DNA from: Flavobacterium sp. ASV13
GTDB taxonomy: Bacteria; Bacteroidota; Bacteroidia; Flavobacteriales; Flavobacteriaceae
Reading direction: 5' to 3'
Assembly: GCF_000745775.1 (NCBI RefSeq)
Contig: NZ_JQJY01000001.1
Coordinates: 682,001-746,000 of the forward strand
Length of the DNA stretch: 64,000 nt
In this document: positions 1 through 8,618 of the stretch, in pieces
How positions within the stretch are numbered: the stretch's first letter is position 1
Layout of the letters: every line of letters begins with the position of its first letter
Notes under the pieces: model-generated
Database searches by the model: none
What the model was told of the DNA's origin: nothing
The model's input: the letters and a program-made list of their open reading frames with translations, nothing else
Position numbers and translations under genes: made by a program

Positions 1-2
1 GA

Positions 3-92
3 AATCTGATTTCGATCTCTGAACATGCTGCAGGAATTTATTTCATCAAAACAAATGAAACCAGCAAAGCGATACCAATCGGCAAGCAATAA
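3..92 (+). CDS. 3' end of a possible T9SS-exported protein (partial)
   Basis: Only the last 29 codons are present, read in frame 3 and ending in TAA. The peptide contains an ISEHAAGIYFIKT stretch. This resembles the last strands of the type A C-terminal sorting domain of Bacteroidota type IX secretion cargo, where a GxYxxK(x) pattern sits about 20 residues from the end. The catalytic part lies outside the window, so the function is unknown. It is followed by a hairpin and a T-run, so it is probably not co-transcribed with the succinate dehydrogenase genes. The T9SS reading is an inference from one short motif. Confidence 0.45.
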   Translation, partial: NLISISEHAAGIYFIKTNETSKAIPIGKQ

Positions 93-110
93 ATTTTAGA
101 AAACAATTAT

Positions 111-157
111 AAAACCCGCATAACCAAAAAAGAATGGTTTTGCAGGTTTGTTTTTTT
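111..157 (+). terminator. Rho-independent terminator
   Basis: The arm AAACCCGCATAACC at 112-125 pairs, with two wobble or mismatch positions, with GGTTTTGCAGGTTT at 136-149. A run of seven T follows at 151-157. It separates the upstream partial gene from sdhA. The rest of 158-301 is AT-rich and must hold the sdhA promoter; I cannot place it with confidence. Confidence 0.7.
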
Positions 158-301
158 GTTTCAATCATAAAAAACACTTTATAAAATGAAGTTTAAATTT
201 TGACAAATTATTCGTAATTAAATAATTTATAGTAAATTAGAGTGCCCTTACAATTTCGATTTCTTAAAATTTTGTCTCAACTATTTTAAACAGCTGAAAG
301 A

Positions 302-2209
302 ATGGAATCAAAAATACCCGAAGGACCTCTTGCCGATAAGTGGAGTCATTACAAAGAAAAAGCCAAACTTGTAAATCCGGCGAACCGAAAAAAACTTACC
401 GTTATTGTTGTTGGAACTGGACTTGCAGGTGCTTCATGTGCTGCATCTCTGGCAGAACAAGGCTATAATATAAAATCATTTTGTTTTCAGGATTCTGCCC
501 GAAGAGCCCATTCTGTTGCAGCACAAGGCGGTGTTAATGCCGCAAAAAACTACAAAAATGACGGCGACAGCACTTACAGAATGTTTTATGACACCATCAA
601 AGGGGGAGATTTTAGATCCCGAGAAGCAAATGTCTATCGTTTAGCAGAATGTTCTGCTGCGTTGATTGATCATGCTGTCGCCCAAGGCGTACCTTTTGCA
701 AGAGAATATGCGGGTTATTTGAATAATCGATCTTTTGGCGGCGTTCAGGTTTCAAGAACTTTTTATGCGCGCGGCCAAACCGGACAACAGCTTTTACTTG
801 GCGCTTATCAAGGTTTGCTTCGACAAGTTTCGCTTGGAAAAGTTGATTTGCATACCCGACACGAAATGCTTGAGCTAATCGTTATTGACGGAAAAGCAAA
901 AGGTATTATTGCAAGAAATCTTGAAACTGGTGAATTAGAACGTCATGCCGCCGATGCCGTTGTTCTGGCTTCTGGTGGCTACGGAAAAGTATATTATCTC
1001 TCAACATTAGCGATGGGCTGCAACAGTTCGGCTATTTGGCGAGCGCACAAAAAAGGCGCTTTTATGGCCGGTGTAAGCTGGATTCAGTTTCATCCTACTT
1101 CATTACCACAGCATGGTGAGAATCAGTCGAAATTAACTTTGATGTCGGAATCTCTTCGAAATGATGGCCGAATCTGGGTTCCAAAAAAAGCCGCTGACGA
1201 CCGAAATCCAAATACAATTCCAGAAGAAGAACGTGATTATTATTTGGAACGAAAATATCCTTCCTTTGGAAACCTGGCTCCCAGAGATATTTCTTCAAGA
1301 GCCGCAAAAGAGCAAATTGATGCCGGACATGGCGTTGGCCCAATGAAAAATGCTATTTATCTCGATTTCTCCGATGCTATAAAAGCGCAAGGAAAAGATA
1401 AAATCGAAGCCAAATACAGCAATCTTTTTGCGATGTATGAAAAAATTACTGGAATCAATGCATATAAAGAACCAATGCTGATTTCGCCTTCCGCACATTT
1501 TACAATGGGTGGACTTTGGGTTGATTATGAATTAATGACGACAATTCCTGGTTTATTTGCCTTGGGAGAAGCCAATTTTGCCGATCACGGCGCTAACAGA
1601 CTCGGCGCAAATTCACTACTTCAGGCTTGCGTTGATGGTTATTTTATTGCTCCTTATACAATTCCGAATTATCTTTCTGGAGAATTAAGTGCACCAAAAA
1701 TTGATATTTCGCATCCTGCTTTTGAAGAAGCTGAAAAAACAGTCAGAAGACAACTGGATCGTTTTTTACATACCAATGGAACTCTTTCAGCTGATTATTT
1801 TCACAAAAAAATCGGACGTCTTCTTTACGAAAAATGCGGTCTTTCGCGAAGCAGAAAAAAATTGGAAGAAGCTTTAATCGAAATTCGCGAACTCAAAGCT
1901 TCATTTGAAAAAGATCTCAGAATTACTGGCGATAATACTTTAAACAGTGAACTCGAAAAAGCCGGCCGAATTTCAGATTATATAGAATTAGCCGAATTAA
2001 TGTGTCATGATGCCTTACAACGTGAAGAATCCTGCGGTGCTCATTTTAGAGAAGAATATCAAACCGCTGACGGAGAAGCTGTCCGCAACGACAATGAATT
2101 TTGTTATGTATCGGCTTGGGAATGGAAAGGATTAAATAACCAACCCGAACTTCACAAAGAGCCTTTAACCTTTGAATCGGTAGAACTTGCAGTGAGAAGC
2201 TATAAATAA
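302..2209 (+). CDS. sdhA: Succinate dehydrogenase / fumarate reductase flavoprotein subunit
   Basis: FAD-containing catalytic subunit of respiratory complex II (succinate to fumarate, or the reverse). The Rossmann motif VVGTGLAG is near residues 36-43. The covalent-flavin histidine is H70 in [11 protein letters not shown]. Dicarboxylate-site motifs [13 protein letters not shown] and HFTMGG follow in order, then [18 protein letters not shown]. At 635 aa it is slightly shorter than the usual Bacteroidota SdhA. It is followed 82 nt later by sdhB. The usual order in this phylum is sdhC-sdhA-sdhB, but no cytochrome b subunit is encoded before or after this pair. It may therefore be a second, diverged copy. 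The enzyme class is certain; which direction it runs in vivo is not. Confidence 0.95.
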   Translation: MESKIPEGPLADKWSHYKEKAKLVNPANRKKLTVIVVGTGLAGASCAASLAEQGYNIKSFCFQDSARRAHSVAAQGGVNAAKNYKNDGDSTYRMFYDTIKGGDFRSREANVYRLAECSAALIDHAVAQGVPFAREYAGYLNNRSFGGVQVSRTFYARGQTGQQLLLGAYQGLLRQVSLGKVDLHTRHEMLELIVIDGKAKGIIARNLETGELERHAADAVVLASGGYGKVYYLSTLAMGCNSSAIWRAHKKGAFMAGVSWIQFHPTSLPQHGENQSKLTLMSESLRNDGRIWVPKKAADDRNPNTIPEEERDYYLERKYPSFGNLAPRDISSRAAKEQIDAGHGVGPMKNAIYLDFSDAIKAQGKDKIEAKYSNLFAMYEKITGINAYKEPMLISPSAHFTMGGLWVDYELMTTIPGLFALGEANFADHGANRLGANSLLQACVDGYFIAPYTIPNYLSGELSAPKIDISHPAFEEAEKTVRRQLDRFLHTNGTLSADYFHKKIGRLLYEKCGLSRSRKKLEEALIEIRELKASFEKDLRITGDNTLNSELEKAGRISDYIELAELMCHDALQREESCGAHFREEYQTADGEAVRNDNEFCYVSAWEWKGLNNQPELHKEPLTFESVELAVRSYK

Positions 2210-2220
2210 TGGTAAATGGT

Positions 2221-2289
2221 TAATTGTTAATTATAAATTAGCGATCCAACCTAGAAAATTTACAATTAACAATTAATAATTAACAATTA
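2221..2289. repeat. AT-rich inverted repeat between sdhA and sdhB
   Basis: A perfect 14-bp inverted repeat, TAATTGTTAATTAT at 2221-2234 and its complement at 2276-2289, fills the gap between the two genes. It ends two bases before the sdhB start codon, so a folded transcript would hide the sdhB ribosome-binding region. It may be a simple intergenic repeat or may tune the SdhA:SdhB ratio. Confidence 0.7.
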
Positions 2290-2291
2290 CT

Positions 2292-3038
2292 ATGAAACTT
2301 TATCTTAAAATATGGCGGCAATTTAACTCTTCATCAAAAGGAGAAATGACAGATTATGAAATTGATGGCGTATCAGAACATATGTCGTTTCTAGAGATGC
2401 TGGATCTTTTGAATGAATCTCTTGTTCAAAATGGAGAACGCGTTATCGAATTTGATCATGACTGTAGAGAAGGAATTTGCGGGCAATGCGGTGTAATGAT
2501 AAACGGAAGAGCTCATGGACCGTTAAAAAACACTACAACCTGCCAACTTCATATGAGAAGTTTTAAAGACGGCGACACGATTTATATTGAACCTTTTCGC
2601 GCAAAAGCTTTTCCCGTATTACGCGATTTAAAAATTGATAGAAAAGCATTTGATTCGATTATTACAGCCGGTGGTTTTATTGGAGCTGCAACAGGTCAGG
2701 CGCCAGAAGCAAATAGTATTCCTATTTCATACGAAACCGCCGAAGCTTCTTTTGATGCTGCTGCTTGTATTGGCTGTGGAGCTTGTGTCGCCAGTTGCAA
2801 AAATGCCAGTGCGGCTTTGTTTACGGGCGCAAAAATCACACATCTTGCTTTGCTTCCACAAGGTCAAATTGAGGCTTCAAAAAGAGTTTTAACGATGGTT
2901 CAGCAAATGGATGCATTAGGTTTTGGTAACTGTTCAGATACAAGAGCTTGTGAAATTGAATGTCCGCAAGGCATTTCGGTACTTTCGATTGCAAAAATGA
3001 ATTATGAGTATAGCAAAGCGATTCTTCTTAGAAAATAA
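2292..3038 (+). CDS. sdhB: Succinate dehydrogenase / fumarate reductase iron-sulfur subunit
   Basis: Electron-transfer subunit of complex II. The plant-type [2Fe-2S] cluster ligands are visible as C58, C63, C66 and C84 in CREGICGQCG and TTTCQLHM. The C-terminal domain has CIGCGACVASCK and CSDTRACEIECPQG, the ligands of the [4Fe-4S] and [3Fe-4S] clusters. The length of 248 aa is typical of Bacteroidota SdhB. It is co-directional with sdhA and most likely co-transcribed. All cluster cysteines are present, so the subunit should work, but the quinone-reducing membrane anchor must come from elsewhere in the genome. Confidence 0.95.
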   Translation: MKLYLKIWRQFNSSSKGEMTDYEIDGVSEHMSFLEMLDLLNESLVQNGERVIEFDHDCREGICGQCGVMINGRAHGPLKNTTTCQLHMRSFKDGDTIYIEPFRAKAFPVLRDLKIDRKAFDSIITAGGFIGAATGQAPEANSIPISYETAEASFDAAACIGCGACVASCKNASAALFTGAKITHLALLPQGQIEASKRVLTMVQQMDALGFGNCSDTRACEIECPQGISVLSIAKMNYEYSKAILLRK

Positions 3039-3088
3039 CAATTGATTAATTATTATTCAAAATAATACATTCCTATTTAGAACAGTTT

Positions 3089-3186
3089 GTCATTTCGACG
3101 AAGGAGAAATCTCTTTAAGAAGCTCGACAAAGATTGGATTAACATTGCGGAGTTACTTGTGGAGATTTCTCCTTCGTCGAAATGAC
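3089..3186. repeat. 25-bp inverted intergenic repeat (TTCGACGAAGGAGAAATCTC family)
   Basis: GTCATTTCGACGAAGGAGAAATCTC at 3089-3113 (given here in two parts: GTCATTTCGACG then AAGGAGAAATCTC) is perfectly complementary to 3162-3186, with a 48-nt loop. A related motif, CTTCGACTTCGCTCAGG, follows at about 3212-3228. The element lies between the convergent sdhB and dapB-like genes and could act as a bidirectional terminator. Such palindromes are common between genes in flavobacteria. Confidence 0.85.
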
Positions 3187-3259
3187 AAGAATGAGAAAAT
3201 ACGTTGCGCTTATCCTTCGACTTCGCTCAGGATGACAAATAGCAGTTTATTAAAAATTT

Positions 3260-4009
3260 CTAAACTACAAAATACGGCGTCAGAATATCTTCAAAGTTAT
3301 AAAGTCCTCTTTGTTTGTCTTTTAAATTTTCAGCTACGAAAATAACTCCGTTTCCAAAAGCTTCTCTCGAAATAGACTCATGAATTAATCTGACGGTTTG
3401 AAATGGGAAACCAAAAATAACTTCGTGTTTTCCAACAATTCCTCCTGCTCTCACCGAATTGATATTTTCTTTTTCAACCTCCAAAGCTTCAGCGATTTTT
3501 ATTGCTGTTCCCGATGTTCCTTGTTTCGTTTTGAAATGTTCTTCATTTACTTCAATATCAACCCACGGCGCGATTTTCTTCAAAAATTTGGCGGCAAACA
3601 ATAAATAATTAACTCCGAGTGTAATATTTGGCGACCAAAATACTGTCGTTTTTTGCGAAAGGTTTTTTAGAAATTGCAGTTCCTTGTCTTTATAATGTGA
3701 AATTGCTGAAATAATTTTGACCTTCTTTTTGGCCGCTGTTTCTCCATAAGTATAAATTCCTTCATTTGATGAAAAATCTATTATGGCATCAACCGGATGA
3801 TTTTCTAGCAATTCTTCGATTGAGGTTTTGGAACTCGAATAAATTAATCCGGGTTCGTTTGACTCAATACCAAAAAATTCTGGAACAGATCGATGTTCTA
3901 AAACATTGCTTTGTCTTAAAACCCATTCGAGTGAGAATTTTTTATTTTCAAGTAATATTGATGCCACTGATTTTCCAGTTTTCCCGAATCCGATTAATCC
4001 TATTCTCAT
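3260..4009 (-). CDS. dapB: 4-hydroxy-tetrahydrodipicolinate reductase-like protein
   Basis: NAD(P)H-dependent reductase of the diaminopimelate/lysine pathway, by family. The N-terminal Rossmann motif is GLIGFGKTGKS (residues 4-14). The DapB signature region is EEHFKTK followed by TSGTA (156-169), then RAGGIVGKHEV and HESISREAFGNG. The general-acid histidine (H158) and the lysine (K162) are kept. The second histidine of the usual HH pair is F159, and the loop before SGTA is one residue shorter. The protein is 249 aa, slightly short for the family. It stands alone, convergent with sdhB. It is either the working DapB or a diverged paralogue. Confidence 0.8.
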   Translation of the reverse strand: MRIGLIGFGKTGKSVASILLENKKFSLEWVLRQSNVLEHRSVPEFFGIESNEPGLIYSSSKTSIEELLENHPVDAIIDFSSNEGIYTYGETAAKKKVKIISAISHYKDKELQFLKNLSQKTTVFWSPNITLGVNYLLFAAKFLKKIAPWVDIEVNEEHFKTKQGTSGTAIKIAEALEVEKENINSVRAGGIVGKHEVIFGFPFQTVRLIHESISREAFGNGVIFVAENLKDKQRGLYNFEDILTPYFVV

Positions 4010-4422
4010 ATTTATTTATTTTTTTTGGACGAAATGCCCGTTAGAAGAAATTGGCATTTTATTGAAATTAATGCCGACTAAAAATGATAATTAATAAAAT
4101 TGTTAATTATCGTCTTTTGCTAAAATAGGAAAAATATCACGGGAATCCCATTAAAATCCCTCTTATGTAACCACAAAAAAAATACTTAATAAGAATAATA
4201 TTACTAAATTGATTTACTGCCTCAAATTCATTTTTCCATTATTGTTTTCTAAAAGTCGTCTTTTTTAGCAATCTCTAAATCGCAGACAGGATAAGCCTTA
4301 CATAATTATATTTCTGTTATTTCTTTAAAAATTAAGAGTAAAAAAAGTGATTTTGAAGTGTACAACTAAACATATTTTCAGTAGTTTTATCTCGTGATTG
4401 TCCCAAACAAAATCATCATATA
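4010..4422. other. Intergenic stretch between divergent genes, with small hairpins
   Basis: No credible gene is present. Two short hairpins are seen: GGCATT/AATGCC at 4053-4074 and GATAATTAA/TTAATTATC at 4086-4111. The remainder is very AT-rich and should contain promoters for the dapB-like gene and for the DUF1810 gene. I see no clear TAnnTTTG box. Confidence 0.5.
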
Positions 4423-4857
4423 ATGGCCTACAATACGAATGAATTAATGCGTTTTTTAGACGCACAAAATAAATTGTACCTATCAGCGCTGGCTGAAATT
4501 AAAAAAGGTAAAAAAGAATCGCCATGGATGTGGTTTGTATTTCCGCAAATAAAAGGATCTGGTTCGTGTGATACTTCAAAATTCTATGAAATTAAAAATG
4601 CAGATGAAGCTATTGCCTTTTTGGAACATCCCATTTTAGGAAAACATCTCATTGAAATTACTTCAGAATTAATTAAGACTGAAGAGAAAACAGCTGAAGA
4701 AATATTTGGTACTCCTGATGATGAAAAATTGCAATCGTGTCTGACTTTATTTGCCAGCGTACAAAATACGGAGCCAGTATTTCAGGAAGCACTCCATAAA
4801 TATTTTGATGGTTCAACCGATTTTCACACTTTGCAGTTATTGTATAGCAATTTATAG
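4423..4857 (+). CDS. DUF1810 family protein
   Basis: A 144-aa soluble protein with the conserved DUF1810 pattern: an N-terminal LxRFxxAQ segment, then SPWMWFVFPQIKGSG around residues 35-50, a FLEHPILG segment, and EIFGTPDDEKLQSCLTLF near 95-115. The family is widespread and sometimes labelled calpastatin-like, but has no assigned biochemical role. It is transcribed alone, with no signal peptide or membrane segment. It ends 57 nt before the metal-locus promoter at 4915. Confidence 0.85.
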   Translation: MAYNTNELMRFLDAQNKLYLSALAEIKKGKKESPWMWFVFPQIKGSGSCDTSKFYEIKNADEAIAFLEHPILGKHLIEITSELIKTEEKTAEEIFGTPDDEKLQSCLTLFASVQNTEPVFQEALHKYFDGSTDFHTLQLLYSNL

Positions 4858-4914
4858 TTTTTTGATTTTTCAATAAAAACAGTACGTTTTTCAGGGTTTT
4901 CAAAATAAGATAAT

Positions 4915-4934
4915 TATATTTGCAACACTGTTGC
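4915..4934 (+). promoter_or_regulatory. Putative promoter -7 box overlapping a 13-bp operator palindrome
   Basis: TATATTTG at 4915-4922 matches the Bacteroidota -7 consensus TAnnTTTG. It is directly joined to the perfect dyad GCAACA-C-TGTTGC at 4922-4934, so the dyad would cover the transcription start. A repressor bound there would block the promoter. The dyad is of the size used by Fur-superfamily regulators (Fur, Zur). The regulator identity is inference; no regulator gene is adjacent. Confidence 0.6.
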
Positions 4935-4986
4935 GTTTATCAGTTTCGTTTTGAGTGACTTAAGAATTGCACTGAAATACCACCGA

Positions 4987-5337
4987 ATGAAAAAGAAAAT
5001 TATAGTTGTAAATTTCTTGATGTCTTTTGCAGTATTGTTCGCAATGCTGTTTCAGACTGTTCACTCGTACGAGCACGTTGTTAAGCAGTTTTCTGAAAAA
5101 CATTGTGTTCATAAACACAAACCTGGAGAAAATCAAATAACACACAGCCATTCTGTTGAGAATACGTGTCATGTTTGCCATTTTACTTTCAGCACTTTTA
5201 TCCCGAATTCTTTTCAGACAATTTCATTTCATAAAATAAGTGTTCAAACTTCTTATCATTTCTTTTATTCTAAGACAGTTTCAACATTTTTCAAAGGAAG
5301 CCTTTTTGCACTTCGTGCACCTCCTGTGCTTCTTTAA
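4987..5337 (+). CDS. Small exported His/Cys-rich protein at head of TonB/ABC locus
   Basis: The chosen ATG gives 116 aa; a TTG 36 nt upstream only adds charged residues before a clear MKKK signal start. An N-terminal hydrophobic segment (about residues 5-25) is followed by a histidine-rich stretch with KHC, HKHK, THSHS and CHVCHF. The protein ends in FKGSLFALRAPPVLL. It has no family name I can give. Clustered His and Cys in an exported protein points to binding of zinc or copper outside the cytoplasm. It is the first gene after the palindrome-containing promoter and precedes an ABC ATPase, a TonB-dependent receptor and two permeases. A similar small protein heads the efflux cluster at 33 kb. 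Confidence 0.7.
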   Translation: MKKKIIVVNFLMSFAVLFAMLFQTVHSYEHVVKQFSEKHCVHKHKPGENQITHSHSVENTCHVCHFTFSTFIPNSFQTISFHKISVQTSYHFFYSKTVSTFFKGSLFALRAPPVLL

Positions 5338-5374
5338 TTTACTACATTTTAATTTTTTTTAAACTAAAATTTGC

Positions 5375-5405
5375 CTTTTATCTTTTTCATTGAAATAGAT
5401 AAAAG
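5375..5405. repeat. Hairpin between small protein and ABC ATPase
   Basis: CTTTTATCT at 5375-5383 pairs perfectly with AGATAAAAG at 5397-5405. It sits in the 253-nt gap between the first and second genes of the metal locus and could lower expression of the downstream genes. The rest of 5338-5590 is AT-rich; a 71-codon open frame there has low-complexity Phe/Leu/Lys composition and does not look coding. Confidence 0.5.
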
Positions 5406-5590
5406 CAATACTATTTTATTTTATGTTTTGTTTGATTTGTTTTTCAAAATACAAATCAAATCCTCTTTTCTATTCTTTGTAGTAAATCTCCCTTATTTCA
5501 AACCAAAAATTATGCTTTTACAAATACGTAAAGGCGTGAATTTTATATATCTATTTTTTAAAAATCAAATCTTTCAAAATAAATAATACT

Positions 5591-6286
5591 ATGCTTACAG
5601 CAAAAAATCTGACTAAAAAGTACGGAGATTATACCGCTTTAAATGCCTTAAACTTAACGATAAACGAAGGTGAAATCTTTGCCTTATTAGGTCAAAATGG
5701 AGCTGGAAAAACGACTACAATCAATTTATTTCTTGGCTTTGTTGAACCCACATCTGGAGAATTAGAAATTAATAATATATCTGTAATTGAAAATACGCAG
5801 CAAACCAAAAAACATGTCGCTTATATTCCAGAAACCGTAATGTTATATCCGAATTTAACTGGTTTAGAAAACCTTAAGTTTTTCTCTTCATTGGCTGGAT
5901 TCAAATATACGAAAGGTGAATTGGCCTATTTTTTAAACAAAGCAGGATTACAGGCCAATGCTCATGATAAAAATTTAGAAGGCTATTCTAAAGGAATGCG
6001 TCAAAAAGTTGGGATCGCAATTGCGATTGCAAAAAAAGCAAAAGTGTTATTGCTAGATGAACCTACAAGTGGTTTAGACCCAAAAGCTTCTAATGAATTT
6101 TCGCAGATTTTAAAAGAACTTTCAGCTGATGGAACCGCAATTTTAATGGCTACTCATGATATTTTCAGAGCCCGTGAAGTAGCTTCCCGCATAGGGATTA
6201 TGAAACAAGGAAATCTTGTTACCGTAATCGAAGCATCTAAAATTTCGGCTGACGAACTTGAAAATTTGTATCTACAAACGGTTTAA
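5591..6286 (+). CDS. ABC transporter ATP-binding protein (NosF/CcmA-like)
   Basis: Cytoplasmic ATPase of an ABC-2-type transporter. Walker A is GQNGAGKTTT (34-43), the signature is YSKGMRQKVG, Walker B is VLLLDEPTSGLDP, and the switch histidine is in ATHD. The 231-aa length fits a single-domain ATPase of the NosF group. It should partner the two DUF3526/ABC-2 permeases encoded at 8619-11418, although a TonB-dependent receptor gene lies between them. The order ATPase, receptor, permease, permease suggests one transport unit spanning both membranes. The substrate is unknown. Confidence 0.92.
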   Translation: MLTAKNLTKKYGDYTALNALNLTINEGEIFALLGQNGAGKTTTINLFLGFVEPTSGELEINNISVIENTQQTKKHVAYIPETVMLYPNLTGLENLKFFSSLAGFKYTKGELAYFLNKAGLQANAHDKNLEGYSKGMRQKVGIAIAIAKKAKVLLLDEPTSGLDPKASNEFSQILKELSADGTAILMATHDIFRAREVASRIGIMKQGNLVTVIEASKISADELENLYLQTV

Positions 6287-6317
6287 AAGGAAATAGCATT
6301 TCCATTCTCTATAAAAC

Positions 6318-8612
6318 ATGAAAAATTTATTTTCTTTTATATTTCTAATGATTGCAGTAAATGCAATACATTCTCAAGCTGTGAACAAAAAAAATACAGA
6401 CAGCATTGCACAAGATTCAATCAAAATGATGAAAAATGAATTGCAAACTGTTGAAATTGTAGGCCGTTCAACCAAAAAATACAACAGCGAATATTCATTT
6501 GCAGCTACAAAAATTGCCGCATTAAACAAAGATATTCCGCAGTCTATTTCGACAATTACAAAGGAATTAATTGCCGATAAAGCAGCATTTTATCTTGCTG
6601 ATGCGGTAAAAATGGCAAGTGGCGTAATTCCGGCAAGTTATTACAATCAATACACGATTCGGGGAATCAGCCAAAATGAGGAAGGGCAAATCATCAACGG
6701 AATGCGAACACGTCAATATTATTTTCTACAGCCTTTAACGAGTAATATTGAACGTGTTGAAGTTATTAAAGGTCCATCGAGTGCAACATTTTCTTCTGTT
6801 GATCCAGGTGGGAGTATTAATTTGGTTACTAAAAAACCATTAGCAATTGACCGAAAAGAGATTAGCTTAAGCGTTGGAAGTTTCAGTACTTTGCGCGGAA
6901 CACTTGATTTTACTGGGCCTTTAAACGAATCAAAAACACTTTTATATCGTGTTAATGGTGCGTATCAACAAGCAAAATCATTTCGTGATTTGGTCAATAA
7001 TAAATCGTTTTTGATCTCGCCATCTTTCAGTTATATTCCAAATGAAAAAACGGCTATTAACACCGAGTTAATTTTAAGCGACATGACCGGAATTCTGGAT
7101 CGCGGACAGCCAATTTTTGGTGCCGTTGCCGGAAAAACAAGTCTGAATAAAACGCCAATAAGTTTAAATCTTGGTGCTCCAAGTGATTTTTTCAAGTCCA
7201 AAGAAATGATTTTGATGACGAATTTTGCGCATAAATTCAGCTCTAAAATTGGTTTTAACGCTTCGTACATGAAACAAACCTGGACAGAAGATCTTCAGGA
7301 ACATCGTACCACAAATGCTTTTGCAGTCGATATGAACAACAAACCTGTTACAAGTTTGGCAATGATGCAGTTTGTACAGCGTCAGCAAAACTGGGATATA
7401 GACAATTTGAGTGCCTATTTTAATTTCGATTTCAAAACCGGAAAATTGAAACATAAATTATTGGCAGGTTACGATTTAAGTAGCTGGAACAAAAATAAAG
7501 GCGGTGGACAAAACGCAGCGAGAGGTTATTTATTAAAAGACGGAACAGTTGCGAGCAGCTTTGTATTAGCGAATGCCTCAAATTACCAAACCGTTACGAT
7601 TGACGGCGTTGCAATGCCAAAACCAAATGTTGATTATTTCAATTTGAATAATCCAACTTATAAACTTACAAGCCCGGAAGATTATACCCTAAATGTGAGA
7701 ACGGCGCTGTCATCAGCATTAACAACAACAAACGCGATTTATATTCAGGATCAAATTCAATGGGAAAAATTTACTTTTTTATTGGGACTGCGAAACGAAT
7801 GGTTTGAAGATATTACGAATTATGAAACCAATAACGAGCTGAAAGTCAAAAAATCGGCTTTGCTGCCAAGAATTGGAATTACTTATGCCGTAAATAGTGC
7901 TATAAATGTATACACGACATATCTCGAAGGTTATCAGCCACAATCGAATACGGTTACTTTAATGCCTCAAACAGGAAGTTTGCCTGGCGGAAGTTTGTTT
8001 GATCCATTGGAAAGTGATTTAAAAGAAGTGGGAATCAAAACTACTTTTTTAAACAACTCCATGAGTTTTAACGCCGCGATTTACGAAATCAGACAACGTA
8101 ATATTTTAATGAATGCGAATGATCCTGTAAATCCTGATTTATTAGTTACTAGAGGTGCAGAACGAAGCCGTGGTTTTGAGTGCGATTTAGCAGGTTACAT
8201 TACAACAGACTGGCAAATTAATGCTTCGTACAGTTATATTGATGCCGAAATTATCGAAGATGCAAATCCAGCTTTAATTGGTGCACGAAAACAAAACACG
8301 CCAAAAAACAGCGCCAACTTATGGACGCGCTACAACTTTGCTTCTGATTCTGCTTTACAAGATTTAGGAATTGGTTTTGGAATGCAGTATCAAAGCAGTA
8401 AAATTCCTTGGTTTACCCGAGATTTCACGCTTCCTGATTTTACCATTTTTGATGCGGCTTTGTTCTACAAACCAAGCAAAAGCAATGTGCAGATTGCTGT
8501 AAATGCGGGCAATTTATTAAATAAAACGTATTGGCTGGGCGCGCAGAATTATTTGCGTTTGTTTCCCGGAAGTCCCCGAAACGTTACGCTTACGGTAACT
8601 TATAAATTTTAA
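6318..8612 (+). CDS. TonB-dependent siderophore-type outer membrane receptor
   Basis: A 764-aa outer-membrane receptor. A signal peptide (about 1-19, ending HSQA) is followed by a short linker. The plug domain (about 55-165) contains IPQSISTITKELI, YTIRGISQNEEG, IERVEVIKGPSSATF and GGSINLVTKKP. A 22-strand-type barrel ends in the usual aromatic residue (VTYKF). The plug motifs are those of the FhuA/FepA-like siderophore receptor group rather than SusC. There is no CarboxypepD_reg domain. It lies 31 nt after the ATPase and 6 nt before the first permease, so it is part of the operon. With the His-rich first gene, metal or metallophore uptake is the best guess. Confidence 0.9.
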   Translation: MKNLFSFIFLMIAVNAIHSQAVNKKNTDSIAQDSIKMMKNELQTVEIVGRSTKKYNSEYSFAATKIAALNKDIPQSISTITKELIADKAAFYLADAVKMASGVIPASYYNQYTIRGISQNEEGQIINGMRTRQYYFLQPLTSNIERVEVIKGPSSATFSSVDPGGSINLVTKKPLAIDRKEISLSVGSFSTLRGTLDFTGPLNESKTLLYRVNGAYQQAKSFRDLVNNKSFLISPSFSYIPNEKTAINTELILSDMTGILDRGQPIFGAVAGKTSLNKTPISLNLGAPSDFFKSKEMILMTNFAHKFSSKIGFNASYMKQTWTEDLQEHRTTNAFAVDMNNKPVTSLAMMQFVQRQQNWDIDNLSAYFNFDFKTGKLKHKLLAGYDLSSWNKNKGGGQNAARGYLLKDGTVASSFVLANASNYQTVTIDGVAMPKPNVDYFNLNNPTYKLTSPEDYTLNVRTALSSALTTTNAIYIQDQIQWEKFTFLLGLRNEWFEDITNYETNNELKVKKSALLPRIGITYAVNSAINVYTTYLEGYQPQSNTVTLMPQTGSLPGGSLFDPLESDLKEVGIKTTFLNNSMSFNAAIYEIRQRNILMNANDPVNPDLLVTRGAERSRGFECDLAGYITTDWQINASYSYIDAEIIEDANPALIGARKQNTPKNSANLWTRYNFASDSALQDLGIGFGMQYQSSKIPWFTRDFTLPDFTIFDAALFYKPSKSNVQIAVNAGNLLNKTYWLGAQNYLRLFPGSPRNVTLTVTYKF

Positions 8613-8618
8613 TTTATT

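Noticed and set aside
1161..1877. Several open frames overlapping sdhA on both strands
   Set aside because: They lie wholly within a clearly coding frame and show no domain or codon support.
5371..5586. 71-codon open frame between the small His-rich gene and the ABC ATPase
   Set aside because: Low-complexity Phe/Leu/Ile/Lys composition of AT-rich DNA, no ribosome-binding site and no recognisable domain; it also contains a hairpin.
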